DNA of 64,000 nt from an uncultured Prochlorococcus sp. (GCA_902617605.1 CACMXO010000002.1:32246-96245); one strand, 5' to 3'; numbered from the stretch's first letter, positions 38,961 through 48,620 are shown. Notes: a model not told the origin generated them from the letters alone. Made by a program: numbers and translations.

Positions 38961-39044
38961 GATTTCATAAATCATAAAAAAATTTAAAAATTATGATCAT
39001 AGCGACTCTTACTGTTAACTTTATAAATAGCTAAATCAATAAAT

Positions 39045-40199
39045 GTGGTTCATATTGCCTGGCTGGGTAAAAAATCCCCTTTTTGCGGAAATGTAACTTA
39101 TGGCAATTCAACTACTAAGGAATTGAAGGCCAGAGGGCATAAAATTAGTTTTATTCATTTCGACAATCCCGCTAGTTCAAATTCATCAAAACCATTATTT
39201 CTTGCAAATGATCCTGATGTAAGTCTCCCATATTTAATTAAATCTCAAGTTTATACAATACCGTCACCAAGGGCAGAAAAAGAGCTTAGGCTATCATTGG
39301 AAAGATTAAAACCTGACATAGTACATGCAAGCCTAACTTTATCTCCTTTAGACTTTAGACTTCCAGAGCTGTGTAATGAAATAAATGTTCCTCTTATAGG
39401 AACATTTCATCCTCCATTTGATGCAAAAAATAGAAATCTAACTGCGAGCACTCAACAATTAACCTATCAACTTTATGCTCCATCTTTAGCAAAGTTCGAT
39501 AAAATAATTATTTTTTCTGAACCTCAAAAAAATGTTCTTGATAAATTAGGAGTACCTACAGAAAAACAAATAGTTATTCCAAACGGCGTTGATGAAAATA
39601 TTTGGAAACCTTTTTGCGAAAAAAGTAAAAGATATGATCAGGTAAAAAACAAACTTGGAAATGAAAGAATCTTTTTATATATGGGAAGGATTGCAAATGA
39701 GAAAAATATCGAGGCACTTTTACGTTCTTGGCGCCAAACAAAAACTCAAAATTGCAAATTAGTTATTGTTGGGGATGGACCAATGAAGCCAACACTTGAA
39801 AATAGTTTTTCTAACCTTGGTAATGAGAAATTAATTTGGTGGGGTGCCGAATTAGATTTAGAAACTAGGATAGCAATCATGCAAATAGCAGAAGTTTTTT
39901 TCTTACCAAGCTTAGTAGAAGGTTTATCATTATCACTTTTAGAGGCAATGTCTGCTGGTACTGCATGTGTAGCTACAGATGCCGGAGCTGACGGTGAAGT
40001 TTTAGATAATGGAGCAGGAATAGTAATTTCAACTGATAATGTGGCTGCACAATTAAAAACTATAATCCCAATTCTTGTAGAACACCCTTCATTTACAAAA
40101 GATCTTGGAGAGAAAGCTAGAGAACGTATACTTCAGAGATACACAATTACTAAAAATATAAATTCACTTGAAAAAGTTTATATGAACTTAAAAAAATAA
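39045..40199 (+). CDS. Family 4 glycosyltransferase
   Basis: GT-B fold enzyme of 384 residues starting at GTG 39045. The N-terminus IAWLGKKSPFCGNVTYG is characteristic of a cyanobacterial subgroup that includes digalactosyldiacylglycerol synthase candidates. The C-terminal domain has the GT4 nucleotide-sugar motif EGLSLSLLEAMSAGTACVATD. A role in galactolipid (DGDG) synthesis is possible but is only a memory-based suggestion. It is convergent with proC. Confidence 0.82.
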   Translation: MVHIAWLGKKSPFCGNVTYGNSTTKELKARGHKISFIHFDNPASSNSSKPLFLANDPDVSLPYLIKSQVYTIPSPRAEKELRLSLERLKPDIVHASLTLSPLDFRLPELCNEINVPLIGTFHPPFDAKNRNLTASTQQLTYQLYAPSLAKFDKIIIFSEPQKNVLDKLGVPTEKQIVIPNGVDENIWKPFCEKSKRYDQVKNKLGNERIFLYMGRIANEKNIEALLRSWRQTKTQNCKLVIVGDGPMKPTLENSFSNLGNEKLIWWGAELDLETRIAIMQIAEVFFLPSLVEGLSLSLLEAMSAGTACVATDAGADGEVLDNGAGIVISTDNVAAQLKTIIPILVEHPSFTKDLGEKARERILQRYTITKNINSLEKVYMNLKK

Positions 40200-40208
40200 T
40201 TGAAAAAC

Positions 40209-41021
40209 CTAACGAAACTCCTTACTTCTATTACTAGCTGAAACTATTGATTCAATTAATGCTGACCTTACACTCTTTTTTTCTAAAACCCTTAAAGCAG
40301 AAATAGTTGTTCCACCTGGAGAGGTTACTAAATTTTTAAGTTCAGAAGTAGTAAGTTTATTTTCCTTTATTAGACAAATAGTTCCTAGTATCATTTCCAT
40401 CACAAGTTCCTCTGAAATTAATTTTGGTAATCCCCCGCTTAATCCTCCATCACTTAATGCTTCTATAATTAAAGCAATAATTGCAGGTCCTGATGAAGTT
40501 AAAGCTAAAAATATATCAAGGTAATTTTCAGTAAATTCATAAATTTTACTTGTATTTTCAAATAATTTTTTTGTAAATTGTTTCTGATCTTCTGTAATTT
40601 CTTCTCCCCAAGAGATCCCTGTTAAACCTTTTCCAATAGTTATTGGAATATTTGTAACCACTCTCACACATTTATGATTAGGAAACTTTTGAGTAAGTCT
40701 ATTTATTGAAACCCCGGCAAGAATTGAAACTAATAAATTGTCCTTATTTTTTATATGATATTCCTCACTTATATTATTTAATTGTTGGGGTTTTATCGAA
40801 AGAAGTTTATATTGACAATCCCAAATTATTTTTGAATCTTTAGAACCTGATTTATAGACATTTATATTATGTTTATAATTATTTTTTATGTTTTCTAAAC
40901 TTTTTTCTGTATTTACAATACAAAAAACATTCTCTGGCTGAATTAATTTGTTATCTAATAGAGGGGTAACTATAGCACTTGCAATATTTCCAAAACCAAT
41001 AATCGCAATTTGATCTGTCAC
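40209..41021 (-). CDS. proC: Pyrroline-5-carboxylate reductase
   Basis: NAD(P)H-dependent last step of proline synthesis. The N-terminal Rossmann loop IAIIGFGNIASAIV is visible, and the C-terminal domain shows the family signature ALTSSGPAIIALIIEALSDGGLSGGLP. The 270-residue length is normal. It is 7 bases downstream of sepF on the same strand, an order known from other cyanobacteria (pipX-pipY-sepF-proC). Confidence 0.95.
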   Translation of the reverse strand: MTDQIAIIGFGNIASAIVTPLLDNKLIQPENVFCIVNTEKSLENIKNNYKHNINVYKSGSKDSKIIWDCQYKLLSIKPQQLNNISEEYHIKNKDNLLVSILAGVSINRLTQKFPNHKCVRVVTNIPITIGKGLTGISWGEEITEDQKQFTKKLFENTSKIYEFTENYLDIFLALTSSGPAIIALIIEALSDGGLSGGLPKLISEELVMEMILGTICLIKENKLTTSELKNLVTSPGGTTISALRVLEKKSVRSALIESIVSASNRSKEFR

Positions 41022-41028
41022 AGATTAA

Positions 41029-41604
41029 TCATGAATAAGCACTTAATTTAGAATTACCCCATGCTGGTTCAGGAGTAGTATTTTTGCCCATACTATATTG
41101 TGGTGTGTTTTCTGTAGGCACAGAAGAAGGTGAAGCTTCTTCTGGAGAAGAACTAGTTACATTTACACAACTTGGAGCAAAAAGAAAAATACTTTCACCG
41201 ACTCTCTCTTGATGTCCATCAATTGCATATGTGCCCCCAGCAATAAAATCAACCGCTCTTTGAGCTTGATCAGGATCCATCATAGTTAAATTGAGAATTA
41301 CAGTTTTTCTCTCTCTTAATGCTTGTATAGCTTGAGGCATCTCATCAAAACTTCTTGGTTCCATTAAGCTTACTTCTGAGGATGAATTTGAGATTCCAGG
41401 CATACCAACAACTTTTGATGATCTGTTGTTATTCATAAAATCGAATGGATTTGAATTTGCAAGGGCATTTGCATTCTTTGGATTTTGTTTGAAATTATTA
41501 ATATCATTTAATTCATCCTCTGTAGCATAATCTAACTCATCAAAATCATCATCGAGATACTCATCCCCTGCAACAACTGCCTTTAATCTAGAAATAAGTG
41601 ACAC
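41029..41604 (-). CDS. sepF: Cell division protein SepF
   Basis: FtsZ-associated septum protein (also Cdv2 in cyanobacteria). The 191-residue protein has an N-terminal amphipathic membrane-binding region ([14 protein letters not shown]), an acidic linker and the SepF core [42 protein letters not shown] with family C-terminal strand. It is separated from pipY by 150 bases, so it may have its own promoter. It is followed by proC. Confidence 0.93.
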   Translation of the reverse strand: MSLISRLKAVVAGDEYLDDDFDELDYATEDELNDINNFKQNPKNANALANSNPFDFMNNNRSSKVVGMPGISNSSSEVSLMEPRSFDEMPQAIQALRERKTVILNLTMMDPDQAQRAVDFIAGGTYAIDGHQERVGESIFLFAPSCVNVTSSSPEEASPSSVPTENTPQYSMGKNTTPEPAWGNSKLSAYS

Positions 41605-41754
41605 CTTTTAAATCCTCATGAAATTGATTACTAAGGTTTAAGAACCTTGAGTAATAGATTCATTTTTTAAATGAATAAACTACCTATACTTAAATAACGT
41701 TAGTTGAACTTTACTGCAAGTTTATAGATAAGATTTTTATAAAAAAATTACTAA

Positions 41755-42390
41755 TTAGGATCTGCCTCCAAAAATCAATGATCCTAGTCTTAACCAAGTT
41801 GATCCAGCGTCAATGGCTTCCTCCCAATCACCTGACATCCCCATGGAACAATCTGGTAGTTGCAGAGAATCAGCGAGAGCACGACATTTTTTGAACAACT
41901 CTGAATTTTCTTTAGAGCTAAGTCCTTTAGGATTGATAGTCATCAAACCGGTTAATGAAATATTTTTCAACTCTTGAATTTCTCTCCATTTCAAAATTAA
42001 AAATTCAGGATTAAAGCCTCCTTTAGTAGGGTCATCACTCAACTTAACCTGCAACATTATTAATGGATTTTTCTTCTCTTCACGAGAAATATTTGAAATC
42101 TTTTGCAATTTTTCAAATGAATCTACTGAATGAATATATTTGAAATTTTGAACTATTTTTCTTATTTTATTACTTTGTATTCTTCCAATAAAGTGCCAAT
42201 TTATTTGTTTAAGATCTTTTAAGGTTAATTGTTTTTCAAATGCCTCTTGAACTTTACTTTCACCAAAATCATTCTGACCTATATTTTGAATAATCTTGAT
42301 TTCTTGACTTTTAAATCCTTTACTTACCGCAAGAATATTTACATTTGATGGTATTTTATTTTTTATTTTTAAATAATTTGCAGGGTTCAC
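41755..42390 (-). CDS. pipY: PLP homeostasis protein (YggS/PipY)
   Basis: Single-domain PLP-binding protein controlling vitamin B6 and amino acid balance. The 211-residue barrel has the PLP lysine in ILAVSKGFKSQEIKII, the signature NWHFIGRIQSNKIRKI (HxIGxxQxNK) and the C-terminal phosphate loop TWLRLGSLIFGGR. It begins 3 bases after pipX, the pairing known from cyanobacteria, which supports the name PipY. Confidence 0.93.
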   Translation of the reverse strand: MNPANYLKIKNKIPSNVNILAVSKGFKSQEIKIIQNIGQNDFGESKVQEAFEKQLTLKDLKQINWHFIGRIQSNKIRKIVQNFKYIHSVDSFEKLQKISNISREEKKNPLIMLQVKLSDDPTKGGFNPEFLILKWREIQELKNISLTGLMTINPKGLSSKENSELFKKCRALADSLQLPDCSMGMSGDWEEAIDAGSTWLRLGSLIFGGRS

Positions 42391-42393
42391 CTT

Positions 42394-42660
42394 TTACAAG
42401 AAAGTTTGAGTAAATAAATTCTCCCATTTAGATAGTTCTTCAGATCTATTTCTTCTAGCTTTTTGAAGGTTTAATTCGGCCTGATTACGGGCATCTAAAT
42501 AAGGTATAACTTCAAAAAAAACTTCTCTCTGTCGAACTTCTACCAAGAAAAACATTTTTTGAGCGTATAAAGTCGCATAAATGTCTCTCCCATCATTCCC
42601 AGGAGATACTTGGTATAACATGCCAAATGTTGGATGGTTTAAATAACGCTCAGAACTCAA
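42394..42660 (-). CDS. pipX: PII-interacting protein X
   Basis: Small Tudor-like protein that binds PII (GlnB) when nitrogen is plentiful and NtcA when it is scarce, acting as NtcA co-activator. The 88-residue product has YLNHPTFGMLYQV at the start, the LYAQKMFFLV strand and a helical C-terminus with RNQAELNLQKARR, as in cyanobacterial PipX. It is 3 bases upstream of pipY on the same strand and 19 bases downstream of the EcfT-like gene. Confidence 0.92.
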   Translation of the reverse strand: MSSERYLNHPTFGMLYQVSPGNDGRDIYATLYAQKMFFLVEVRQREVFFEVIPYLDARNQAELNLQKARRNRSEELSKWENLFTQTFL

Positions 42661-42679
42661 ACCTAAAATATTGTGTTAT

Positions 42680-43594
42680 TTATAATGCACCATACAGTTT
42701 TCTAAGAAAAATTGCTATGCAAATAAAACAAATCGATAATGTATTAACAATTACATTGAGAGATTTTGAAGGATAAAGAGTTCTAAATCTGTTAGTTTTT
42801 ATAATAATTTTTTTCTTTGAGAGTAGTGATTCTGCTCCATGATCAATTCTCAGAAATATATTTTGAAATAACCTTTCCACTAAGATTAATAAAACATTAA
42901 AGGATTTCTTTAGTCCTAAATTTCGAAAATTTATTGATCTAACTGACACTGATTTAATTATATTTTGAAGTTCTTCCTGCACTAAAGGAATAAAACGTAA
43001 TGCAATTAACAACTGAAAAAGCCACTTACTAGTTGGCAATCCAATCTTTCTTAATGGATTCATAAACCAACTTAATCCCCATACAATATCTTCCTGCAAT
43101 GTGGTTAAAAGCATCAAATTCACACTATGAATAACGGTAAAAATCAAAGTGGAGGTTTTTATTCCTAGTTCAAAAGCTTTTCTCGATAAGTTGTAGGGAC
43201 CAAAATTAATAAACCATATCTTCTGCGAAGGAATTTGCAAAATATTCCATTCTTTTTGGCTTTCCAGTACTACTTCCAACTCATTGGGATTTCTTAAGTA
43301 GCCATCAAGAGATTGAATATCAGACGAGGCAAGTATTGATATACATCCGATTAATAGTGACAAACATGAGAGACAAAATAATGATCGCCACCATACTCTA
43401 GATGGCAATAAACTTAAAAAAGTAATTAATAGTAAAAAACCAACTAAACTCAATCTCCATATTGGACCTGCCCAAATTGGAGTGATTAAAAATATCATTA
43501 CCATAATTATTTTTAATCTACTATCTATAATTCTTAGCCAACTTCTATTACCATGAACGTATTGACCAACAGAAAATTTGGTAAGCAAATTCAT
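42680..43594 (-). CDS. Energy-coupling factor transmembrane protein (EcfT/CbiQ family)
   Basis: A 304-residue membrane protein beginning FSVGQYVHGNRSWL and RLKIIMV, the start pattern of EcfT/CbiQ. It shows about five helices and two charged coupling-helix segments (arginine motifs) such as ALRFIPLVQEELQ. It is the T subunit of an ECF vitamin or metal importer. No EcfA ATPases or S component are next to it, so the substrate is not determined; cobalt is suggested only by cobI nearby. It overlaps the der stop by one base (TAATG). Confidence 0.85.
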   Translation of the reverse strand: MNLLTKFSVGQYVHGNRSWLRIIDSRLKIIMVMIFLITPIWAGPIWRLSLVGFLLLITFLSLLPSRVWWRSLFCLSCLSLLIGCISILASSDIQSLDGYLRNPNELEVVLESQKEWNILQIPSQKIWFINFGPYNLSRKAFELGIKTSTLIFTVIHSVNLMLLTTLQEDIVWGLSWFMNPLRKIGLPTSKWLFQLLIALRFIPLVQEELQNIIKSVSVRSINFRNLGLKKSFNVLLILVERLFQNIFLRIDHGAESLLSKKKIIIKTNRFRTLYPSKSLNVIVNTLSICFICIAIFLRKLYGAL

Positions 43595-44967
43595 TAATCT
43601 TTTTGAATTAACTCAATATTTTCCTTTTCGACTTCTTTATTTAAAGCTCTTTGCTGTTTTCCTCTCCAAAGTAAAATAAGGGGGGTGCCTTCAAAGCCTA
43701 AATTTAATCTAATTTGTTTTTCAATATATCTTCTATAAGTTATTCCGAATAATTTAGGGTCATTTACAAAAAGAGTAAAAGTGGGAGGTTTGTTCTTTAC
43801 TTGAGTACCGTAATAAAGCCTACCTTGCTTGCCGCTTCTCTTCGTTGGAGGACTTTTCCAACTGATTGATTCTTTAAGTACTTCATTAACTACAGATGTT
43901 GTAACTCTTCTTCTATGTTGATTTACAGCATTAAGAGCATGCTCAAAAATATTATCAACTCTCTGACCAGTGAGGGCAGATATAAAAATCATTTTTGACC
44001 AGTGTAAAAAATAAAGTTTAGATCTAAGTTCTTTTTCTACTTGATAAATTGTTGAACTATTTTTTTCTACAAGATCCCATTTATTAACAACAATTATGCA
44101 AGCTCTGCCTTGTTCTTCTATGCGCCCCGCCAGCTTCTGGTCTTGATCAGTTACTCCATCTATAGCATCTATTACTAAAACACAAACATCACTTCTATCT
44201 ATAGATTTAAAAGCCCTATTAATACCAAAGAATTCAGTGCCATATTTAACATTTTTCTTTCTTCTAATCCCTGCAGTATCAATAATTTTCCAATGATTAT
44301 CACCTTTTTTAATAAGCATATCTATTGAATCAGTTGTCGTACCACTAATATCACTAACTATTGCTCTTTTTTCTCCACAGATTGAATTTAACAAACTAGA
44401 TTTACCAACATTAGGCCTACCAATAATTGACATCATTATCTTTTCTTCATCATCCTGGATATTATTTTCAGGAAGTTCGCCAATAACGAGATCTAAAAGA
44501 TCTCCAGTACCTGAACCATGAATAGCCGAAACAGGGTTAGGTTCGCCCAATCCTAATTTCCAGAACTCCGAAGCTAGGGATATTCCTAGAGTAGTCGATT
44601 CGCATTTATTAACAGCAACAATTGTTTTACAGCTTGAACTTCTTAACCATTTTGCTATTGATAAATCACCATCAGTAACGCCTTGATTCCCATCTACAAC
44701 AAGTAAGGCGAGTGAAGCCTCTTCTAGAGCTAAGAAAACTTGTGTCCTTATCTCTGGGAGAAATTCACTATCATCATCAAAAACTAAACCTCCAGTATCA
44801 ACTATTTGAAATTCTTTTCCTCCCCATGAAGCATTTTGATAAGTTCTATCTCTTGTAACACCGGGTTTATCAAATACTATTGCATCATTACTTTGGCAAA
44901 GACGATTAACTAAGGTTGATTTCCCAACGTTAGGTCTTCCGATAATTGCTATTGTAGGAAGAATCAA
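43594..44967 (-). CDS. der: GTPase Der (EngA), ribosome assembly
   Basis: Double-GTPase needed for 50S assembly. The 457-residue protein has a first G domain with [12 protein letters not shown] near residues 10-21, a second with [12 protein letters not shown] near 185, DTGGLVF and DTAGIRRKK as G3 loops, NKCE and NKWD as G4, and a KH-like C-terminal domain ([21 protein letters not shown]). Length is standard. Its stop overlaps the EcfT-like start by one base. Confidence 0.97.
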   Translation of the reverse strand: MILPTIAIIGRPNVGKSTLVNRLCQSNDAIVFDKPGVTRDRTYQNASWGGKEFQIVDTGGLVFDDDSEFLPEIRTQVFLALEEASLALLVVDGNQGVTDGDLSIAKWLRSSSCKTIVAVNKCESTTLGISLASEFWKLGLGEPNPVSAIHGSGTGDLLDLVIGELPENNIQDDEEKIMMSIIGRPNVGKSSLLNSICGEKRAIVSDISGTTTDSIDMLIKKGDNHWKIIDTAGIRRKKNVKYGTEFFGINRAFKSIDRSDVCVLVIDAIDGVTDQDQKLAGRIEEQGRACIIVVNKWDLVEKNSSTIYQVEKELRSKLYFLHWSKMIFISALTGQRVDNIFEHALNAVNQHRRRVTTSVVNEVLKESISWKSPPTKRSGKQGRLYYGTQVKNKPPTFTLFVNDPKLFGITYRRYIEKQIRLNLGFEGTPLILLWRGKQQRALNKEVEKENIELIQKD

Positions 44968-45041
44968 TTCTTCTCTCCAAAGAAAGTAGTATCTATTACA
45001 ACTATACCTTTAATAGAATCATTTACCTTGTTCAAAAAGAC

Positions 45042-45527
45042 TTATTTGATTTCTGGATCGCCAAAATGTCCTTTAACTGGATTAACAGGTGGTGAACTAT
45101 GACTTGGAATTATTCCATTATCTTTTGAAAAACAATCATTTTCAATCGCCCAATAAATCAACCAATTTACTACTGTCGCTCTTCTAGTTCTTCTTGGATA
45201 GAGTTCATTAATCTTATAACCTTTAAACTTAAGAAAATTTTTCAATCCCTGTTTATAGTCTTTTGGAATTGATCGAGTCAAATGTACTGAGGCTGGTCTC
45301 TCTGAAATGATTTGAGGAGCTTTTTCAAATTTTTCTGACCAATAAGAAGGAGTTAATGCGGTAGAAACCCAATCATTCGCAGGGAGATCTATTTTATAAA
45401 AAAGTCTTTCCCAAACCAATTCACAAACAAATACGTCACTAACCTTATCTTCAAGAATAAGAAATAATAGTTTTTTACATATTGGCCATGTAAATTGATT
45501 TTTAATGAATTTTTCTTTTTTATGCAT
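45042..45527 (-). CDS. DUF1823 family protein
   Basis: A 161-residue basic soluble protein. Segments such as TALTPSYWSEKFEKAPQIISERP and ELYPRRTRRATVVNWLIYW are typical of the cyanobacterial DUF1823 family, which has no known function. Its ATG overlaps the cobI stop by one base (TAATG). It probably shares the cobI transcript, while der starts a further 74 bases on. Confidence 0.75.
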   Translation of the reverse strand: MHKKEKFIKNQFTWPICKKLLFLILEDKVSDVFVCELVWERLFYKIDLPANDWVSTALTPSYWSEKFEKAPQIISERPASVHLTRSIPKDYKQGLKNFLKFKGYKINELYPRRTRRATVVNWLIYWAIENDCFSKDNGIIPSHSSPPVNPVKGHFGDPEIK

Positions 45528-46282
45528 TAATCGAACCTTATCAAAATCAAAGAAAAATAAGGCATAAATTCCTTTTTATATTGTGATGCATATTGAATAA
45601 TTTGATCAGGCATCCCAACACTTAAAGCTATTAATGTTGAATCGATGATATCCTCTTTTTTTAAAATTTCCCTGACTAAATTCCATCTTTTGCCAACTTT
45701 CATAATGGCTAATACCGTTTTATTTGCCTTACTTTCCCTAATTAGGGTTGTTAATTCAGATTCTGAAGAAGGGCATTCTTTGATGATCAATGTCTCACCT
45801 TTTTTTACCAAATCAAAATCATTCAATGCTGCTGCAGCTGAAATAGAGGAAATACCAGGTATGGTTTTGGTAATAATTTCAGCATGATTATTTTTTATCA
45901 ACCTCAAAATATTAGAGGAACTTGCAAATAGTGATGTATCTCCAAGACAAAGTAAAACAACTGATTCACCGTTTTTTATAAATTTCACAATTTTTTCTAC
46001 TGCATTAGACCATATTTCATCGGGATCAAAATCCTTCCTAGCCATTGGAAAGATGATGGGTATGTTTTTTTTAAATTTGGTGTATTTCTTGACTATTTCA
46101 GCAGCGAAACTCTTTTTATTATCATCTGATATTGGAAAAACTATAACTTTCGCTTTTTTTATTGCATCCACAGCAGCAATTGTTAAAAGCGATGGATCTC
46201 CAGGGCCTACACCAACAATCGTGAATGTTGGTAAATCAGTTTTATATCGATTAAGTAAACTTAAGAACTTGTTTATTATCAT
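45527..46282 (-). CDS. cobI: Precorrin-2 C20-methyltransferase
   Basis: SAM-dependent tetrapyrrole methylase in cobalamin (pseudo-B12) synthesis. The N-terminal signature FTIVGVGPGDPSLLTIAA and the LLCLGDTSLFASSSNIL segment are visible, with the SAM-binding TIPGISSISAAAA. I start it at ATG 46282 (251 residues); a longer start at 46324 would overlap miaE by 26 bases. It is downstream of aroQ-miaE and upstream of DUF1823 in one run. Confidence 0.92.
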   Translation of the reverse strand: MIINKFLSLLNRYKTDLPTFTIVGVGPGDPSLLTIAAVDAIKKAKVIVFPISDDNKKSFAAEIVKKYTKFKKNIPIIFPMARKDFDPDEIWSNAVEKIVKFIKNGESVVLLCLGDTSLFASSSNILRLIKNNHAEIITKTIPGISSISAAAALNDFDLVKKGETLIIKECPSSESELTTLIRESKANKTVLAIMKVGKRWNLVREILKKEDIIDSTLIALSVGMPDQIIQYASQYKKEFMPYFSLILIRFD

Positions 46283-46298
46283 TTTTATTTTATTAACT

Positions 46299-46907
46299 TT
46301 AGCTATGTACCCTTGGCAATACAAAAGTTTCAGCTAGTATTGATGACTCAATGTCAGACAATTCCTCTAACCTTTTGAAAGTTTGATTTTTAGAGAATTT
46401 AGTTTGCGCTAGTTTCCAGTAAACCCCAAAATGTCTTGCCTCACTCTCAAGCAGAGACTCATAAAGGGATTTAAACGATTTATCTTCAGAATTCAGCGCA
46501 AGCAAGCTTAATCTTTCATGACTTCTTGCTTCAATAAGTCCTGCGATTAAGAAACTATCAAGCATTCTATTGGGCTCTTCCTTTCTTATATTCTTGGACA
46601 ATTCAGCTCCATATGGAGGCGGTTTTAAGGACTCAAGAGAATGTCCAAGATCCTTTAAAAAATAAAGTATTTTTTCAAAATGCTCTAATTCCTCTCTCGC
46701 TATTGGACTAAGAACTTCTGCCAGATTTGGTTCTGATGGATATCTAAACATCAATTGAATAGCTACCCCTGCTGCTTTTCTTTCACAATGAGCATGGTCA
46801 ATAAGAATATCTATTGGATTAGATAATGCGAGTTTGATCCACTCATCTGAAGTAAATGACGATAAATATTTAATATGAGAAGTGGGCCTTTTAAAATCGA
46901 CTAGCAT
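46299..46907 (-). CDS. miaE: tRNA-(ms2io6A)-hydroxylase-like protein
   Basis: Ferritin-like di-iron protein of 202 residues, MiaE family, which hydroxylates the isopentenyl group of ms2i6A37 in tRNA. Iron ligands of the type EHERK...EELEHFEKIL are visible: DHAHCERKAAG, REELEHF, EARSHERL and ESEARHFGVY. Length is normal. It directly follows aroQ, with 0 bases between its start and the aroQ stop, and is upstream of cobI. A non-tRNA substrate cannot be excluded. Confidence 0.88.
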   Translation of the reverse strand: MLVDFKRPTSHIKYLSSFTSDEWIKLALSNPIDILIDHAHCERKAAGVAIQLMFRYPSEPNLAEVLSPIAREELEHFEKILYFLKDLGHSLESLKPPPYGAELSKNIRKEEPNRMLDSFLIAGLIEARSHERLSLLALNSEDKSFKSLYESLLESEARHFGVYWKLAQTKFSKNQTFKRLEELSDIESSILAETFVLPRVHS

Positions 46908-47348
46908 TTAATTTTTACTACTTAAATATCCAATAATTCCTTCAAGAGCTAAGGAATAACTTGATATGCCGAATCCACTAATAATTCCTATAGCTTTATC
47001 TGTAAGAAAAGATTCTTTACGAAAATCTTCTCTACTAAAAATATTTGAAATATGTAACTCTACAAATGGAATTTTTGATCCAATTAAAGCATCACGAATA
47101 GAAATCGATGTATGAGTAAAAGCGCCAGCATTTATAAGAATACCTTGGATACTTTTTACAGACACCTGAATTTTATCTACTATTTCTCCTTCATGATTAC
47201 TTTGAAAACATTCAAGATTAATACTTTTTTCTTTAGCAACTTTAGTTAAATCTTTTTCTATATCACTCAATGTTTTATTACCATATATTTCAGGTTCTCT
47301 AGTGCCCAAAAGATTTAGATTTGGTCCATTTATCAATAAAATATTCAT
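46908..47348 (-). CDS. aroQ: 3-dehydroquinate dehydratase, type II
   Basis: Shikimate pathway step from 3-dehydroquinate to 3-dehydroshikimate. The core starts at ATG 47348 with [23 protein letters not shown], giving 146 residues, the usual length. A longer frame from 47414 adds a hydrophobic non-family segment. The active-site tyrosine (EIYG), [10 protein letters not shown] and [14 protein letters not shown] are in place. It heads the aroQ-miaE-cobI-DUF1823 run, on the opposite strand to the tRNA genes. Confidence 0.95.
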   Translation of the reverse strand: MNILLINGPNLNLLGTREPEIYGNKTLSDIEKDLTKVAKEKSINLECFQSNHEGEIVDKIQVSVKSIQGILINAGAFTHTSISIRDALIGSKIPFVELHISNIFSREDFRKESFLTDKAIGIISGFGISSYSLALEGIIGYLSSKN

Positions 47349-47450
47349 CAGCAATAAAGTCTTTTCTTTATAAATGCTATCTAGAAAGAAACAAAAAAAC
47401 CAAAACAATTTCACACAAAGTGTCCATTAACTGATAAGTTCAAATAGTGG

Positions 47451-47532
47451 GGGTCGGTGCCCGAGTGGTTAAAGGGGGCGGACTGTAAATCCGCTGGCTC
47501 TGCCTACGTTGGTTCAAATCCAACCCGGCCCA
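47451..47532 (+). tRNA. tRNA-Tyr (GTA)
   Basis: An 82-base cloverleaf with a long variable arm. The acceptor pairs GGGTCGG with CCGGCCC; the anticodon loop is CTGTAAA with GTA at 47485-47487; the T-loop is TTCAAAT in the stem GTTGG/CCAAC. The discriminator base is A and CCA is not encoded. It is directly followed, 10 bases later, by tRNA-Thr. Confidence 0.97.
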
Positions 47533-47542
47533 CTTTAAAATT

Positions 47543-47614
<72 letters not shown>

Positions 47615-47672
47615 TACCCGAGGCAGCTTGGTATCAGTGAGATTACCACTATCGCAGAAAGAAATTATTCAG

Positions 47673-47710
47673 AAGTGGACGTCCGTTTTCGGGTCCACTT
47701 TTCTGTTTTC
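47673..47710 (+). terminator. Hairpin downstream of the tRNA pair
   Basis: AAGTGGAC (47673-47680) and GTCCACTT (47693-47700) are exact inverted repeats with a 12-base loop, followed by TTCTGTTTTC. It lies about 60 bases past tRNA-Thr on the same strand and may end the tRNA transcript. Confidence 0.6.
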
Positions 47711-47754
47711 AGGGCAGATATCTGAAGGTGCATCACACAAACGATGACACCGAA

Positions 47755-47925
47755 ATGGCAACAATCAGAAGAAGCGGCAGCGGCTGGCAGGTCCTTATCA
47801 GAAGGAAGAATTATGTCGGTCCAAGGTCCAGAACTTTTCTTTCCAGAGATCTTGCAAAATCCTGGGCAGATGCAGTCGAAGAGAGAACAAAAAAGGTTTT
47901 CAAAAACATCACCATCACCCTATAG
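47755..47925 (+). pseudogene. Truncated tyrosine-recombinase (phage integrase) N-terminus
   Basis: The 56-residue frame starting MATIRRSGSGWQVLIRRKN and reaching LSRDLAKSWADAVEERTKK matches the arm-type DNA-binding N-terminus seen in phage and island integrases, where such openings precede the core-binding and catalytic domains. The frame stops at 47925, with no catalytic R-H-R-Y part after it. Codons are rich in C-ending forms (AGC, GGC, GTC, ATC, TCC), unlike the AT-ending host genes. It is read as a decayed integrase next to tRNA-Thr. A frame may also start upstream at 47728. Confidence 0.75.
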
Positions 47926-47974
47926 GTACCTATATACAGTACGTGCATTATGTGTTTACACACATACCCACGTA
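47921..47974. repeat. Palindrome and nested inverted repeat after the integrase fragment
   Basis: TATAGGTACCTATA (47921-47934) is a perfect 14-base palindrome overlapping the integrase-fragment stop. It is followed by TACGTG (47940-47945) pairing with CACGTA (47969-47974) around an inner TATGTGT-TTAC-ACACATA hairpin. The sequence looks like a site for a protein or a hairpin end and not like a terminator, since no T run follows. Confidence 0.6.
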
Positions 47975-48084
47975 TCAGATATAAAGAGTTTAGTTGTAGT
48001 TGAGAGTGGTTTATTTTCAGTACTTACAATGATGATGATGTATACACATCCAGTAAGTAGTCCCCTCTAAATTTCTTGTCTTTT

Positions 48085-48114
48085 ACCCCTTCCTCCCGTG
48101 TATTATGAAGGGGT
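48085..48114. repeat. Inverted repeat with 16-base loop
   Basis: ACCCCTT (48085-48091) pairs with AAGGGGT (48108-48114). It lies in the non-coding stretch 47926-48200, in which I otherwise see only the palindromes noted before it. No T run follows. Confidence 0.5.
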
Positions 48115-48200
48115 TGCGTAATTGACTGGTATGACTAAGATCTCAGAGGTCAGCATTTTACCTTAAATTCAGATATATTTAATAAAGTTTGTCTTCACTA

Positions 48201-48392
48201 ATGCCACTATCGTCATACCGGATGCACAGAATTTATCTTGCAGCGACCATGAATTATGGTCTTGGTTCTGATGATCCAGAAGAGTTGGCATACTACAACA
48301 AAATCAGAAAAGAGATGGATGATATGAAAAAGGAACCAGTTAAAAAAGGGATACCCCTAAATTGGGATACCCCCGAAGGAATGGATAAATGA
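48201..48392 (+). CDS. Small hypothetical, acidic
   Basis: A reading frame of about 63 residues from ATG 48201 (or 56 from ATG 48222, MHRIYLAATMNYG). It contains a DDPEELAYYNKIRKEMDDMKKE helical stretch and ends with GIPLNWDTPEGMDK. No membrane segment and no family recognised. Its stop overlaps the next start (ATGA), so the two are translationally coupled. Confidence 0.6.
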   Translation: MPLSSYRMHRIYLAATMNYGLGSDDPEELAYYNKIRKEMDDMKKEPVKKGIPLNWDTPEGMDK

Positions 48393-48493
48393 ATCTGAAT
48401 ACTTTTTTATTAATTGATGGGAGTCTAATGCTTATTGGTCTGCCTTTGTTGATGATTTTTAAAGGAAAAAAAACTAATCGAAATCATCCTTGA
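48389..48493 (+). CDS. 34-residue single-helix membrane peptide
   Basis: ATG 48389 overlaps the preceding stop (ATGA). The peptide has one hydrophobic helix (FLLIDGSLMLIGLPLLMIF) followed by a basic tail GKKTNRNHP, the layout of a small inner-membrane or thylakoid peptide. No family recognised. Confidence 0.5.
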   Translation: MNLNTFLLIDGSLMLIGLPLLMIFKGKKTNRNHP

Positions 48494-48620
48494 TTTTAAC
48501 CATATCCAAATTCAACTGTTGATCCTTTATCCGTATAAGGGGGTTCCTCAAACCGTACATATTTATTAGTCGGATAGCTTGCCTGACTAGTTAGAACATA
48601 GTTGTAGTCGTCATGAGCAA

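Noticed and set aside
47744..48070. Plus-strand 108-residue frame overlapping the integrase fragment
   Set aside because: It is out of frame with the recognisable integrase part, has odd composition and continues into a palindromic non-coding stretch.
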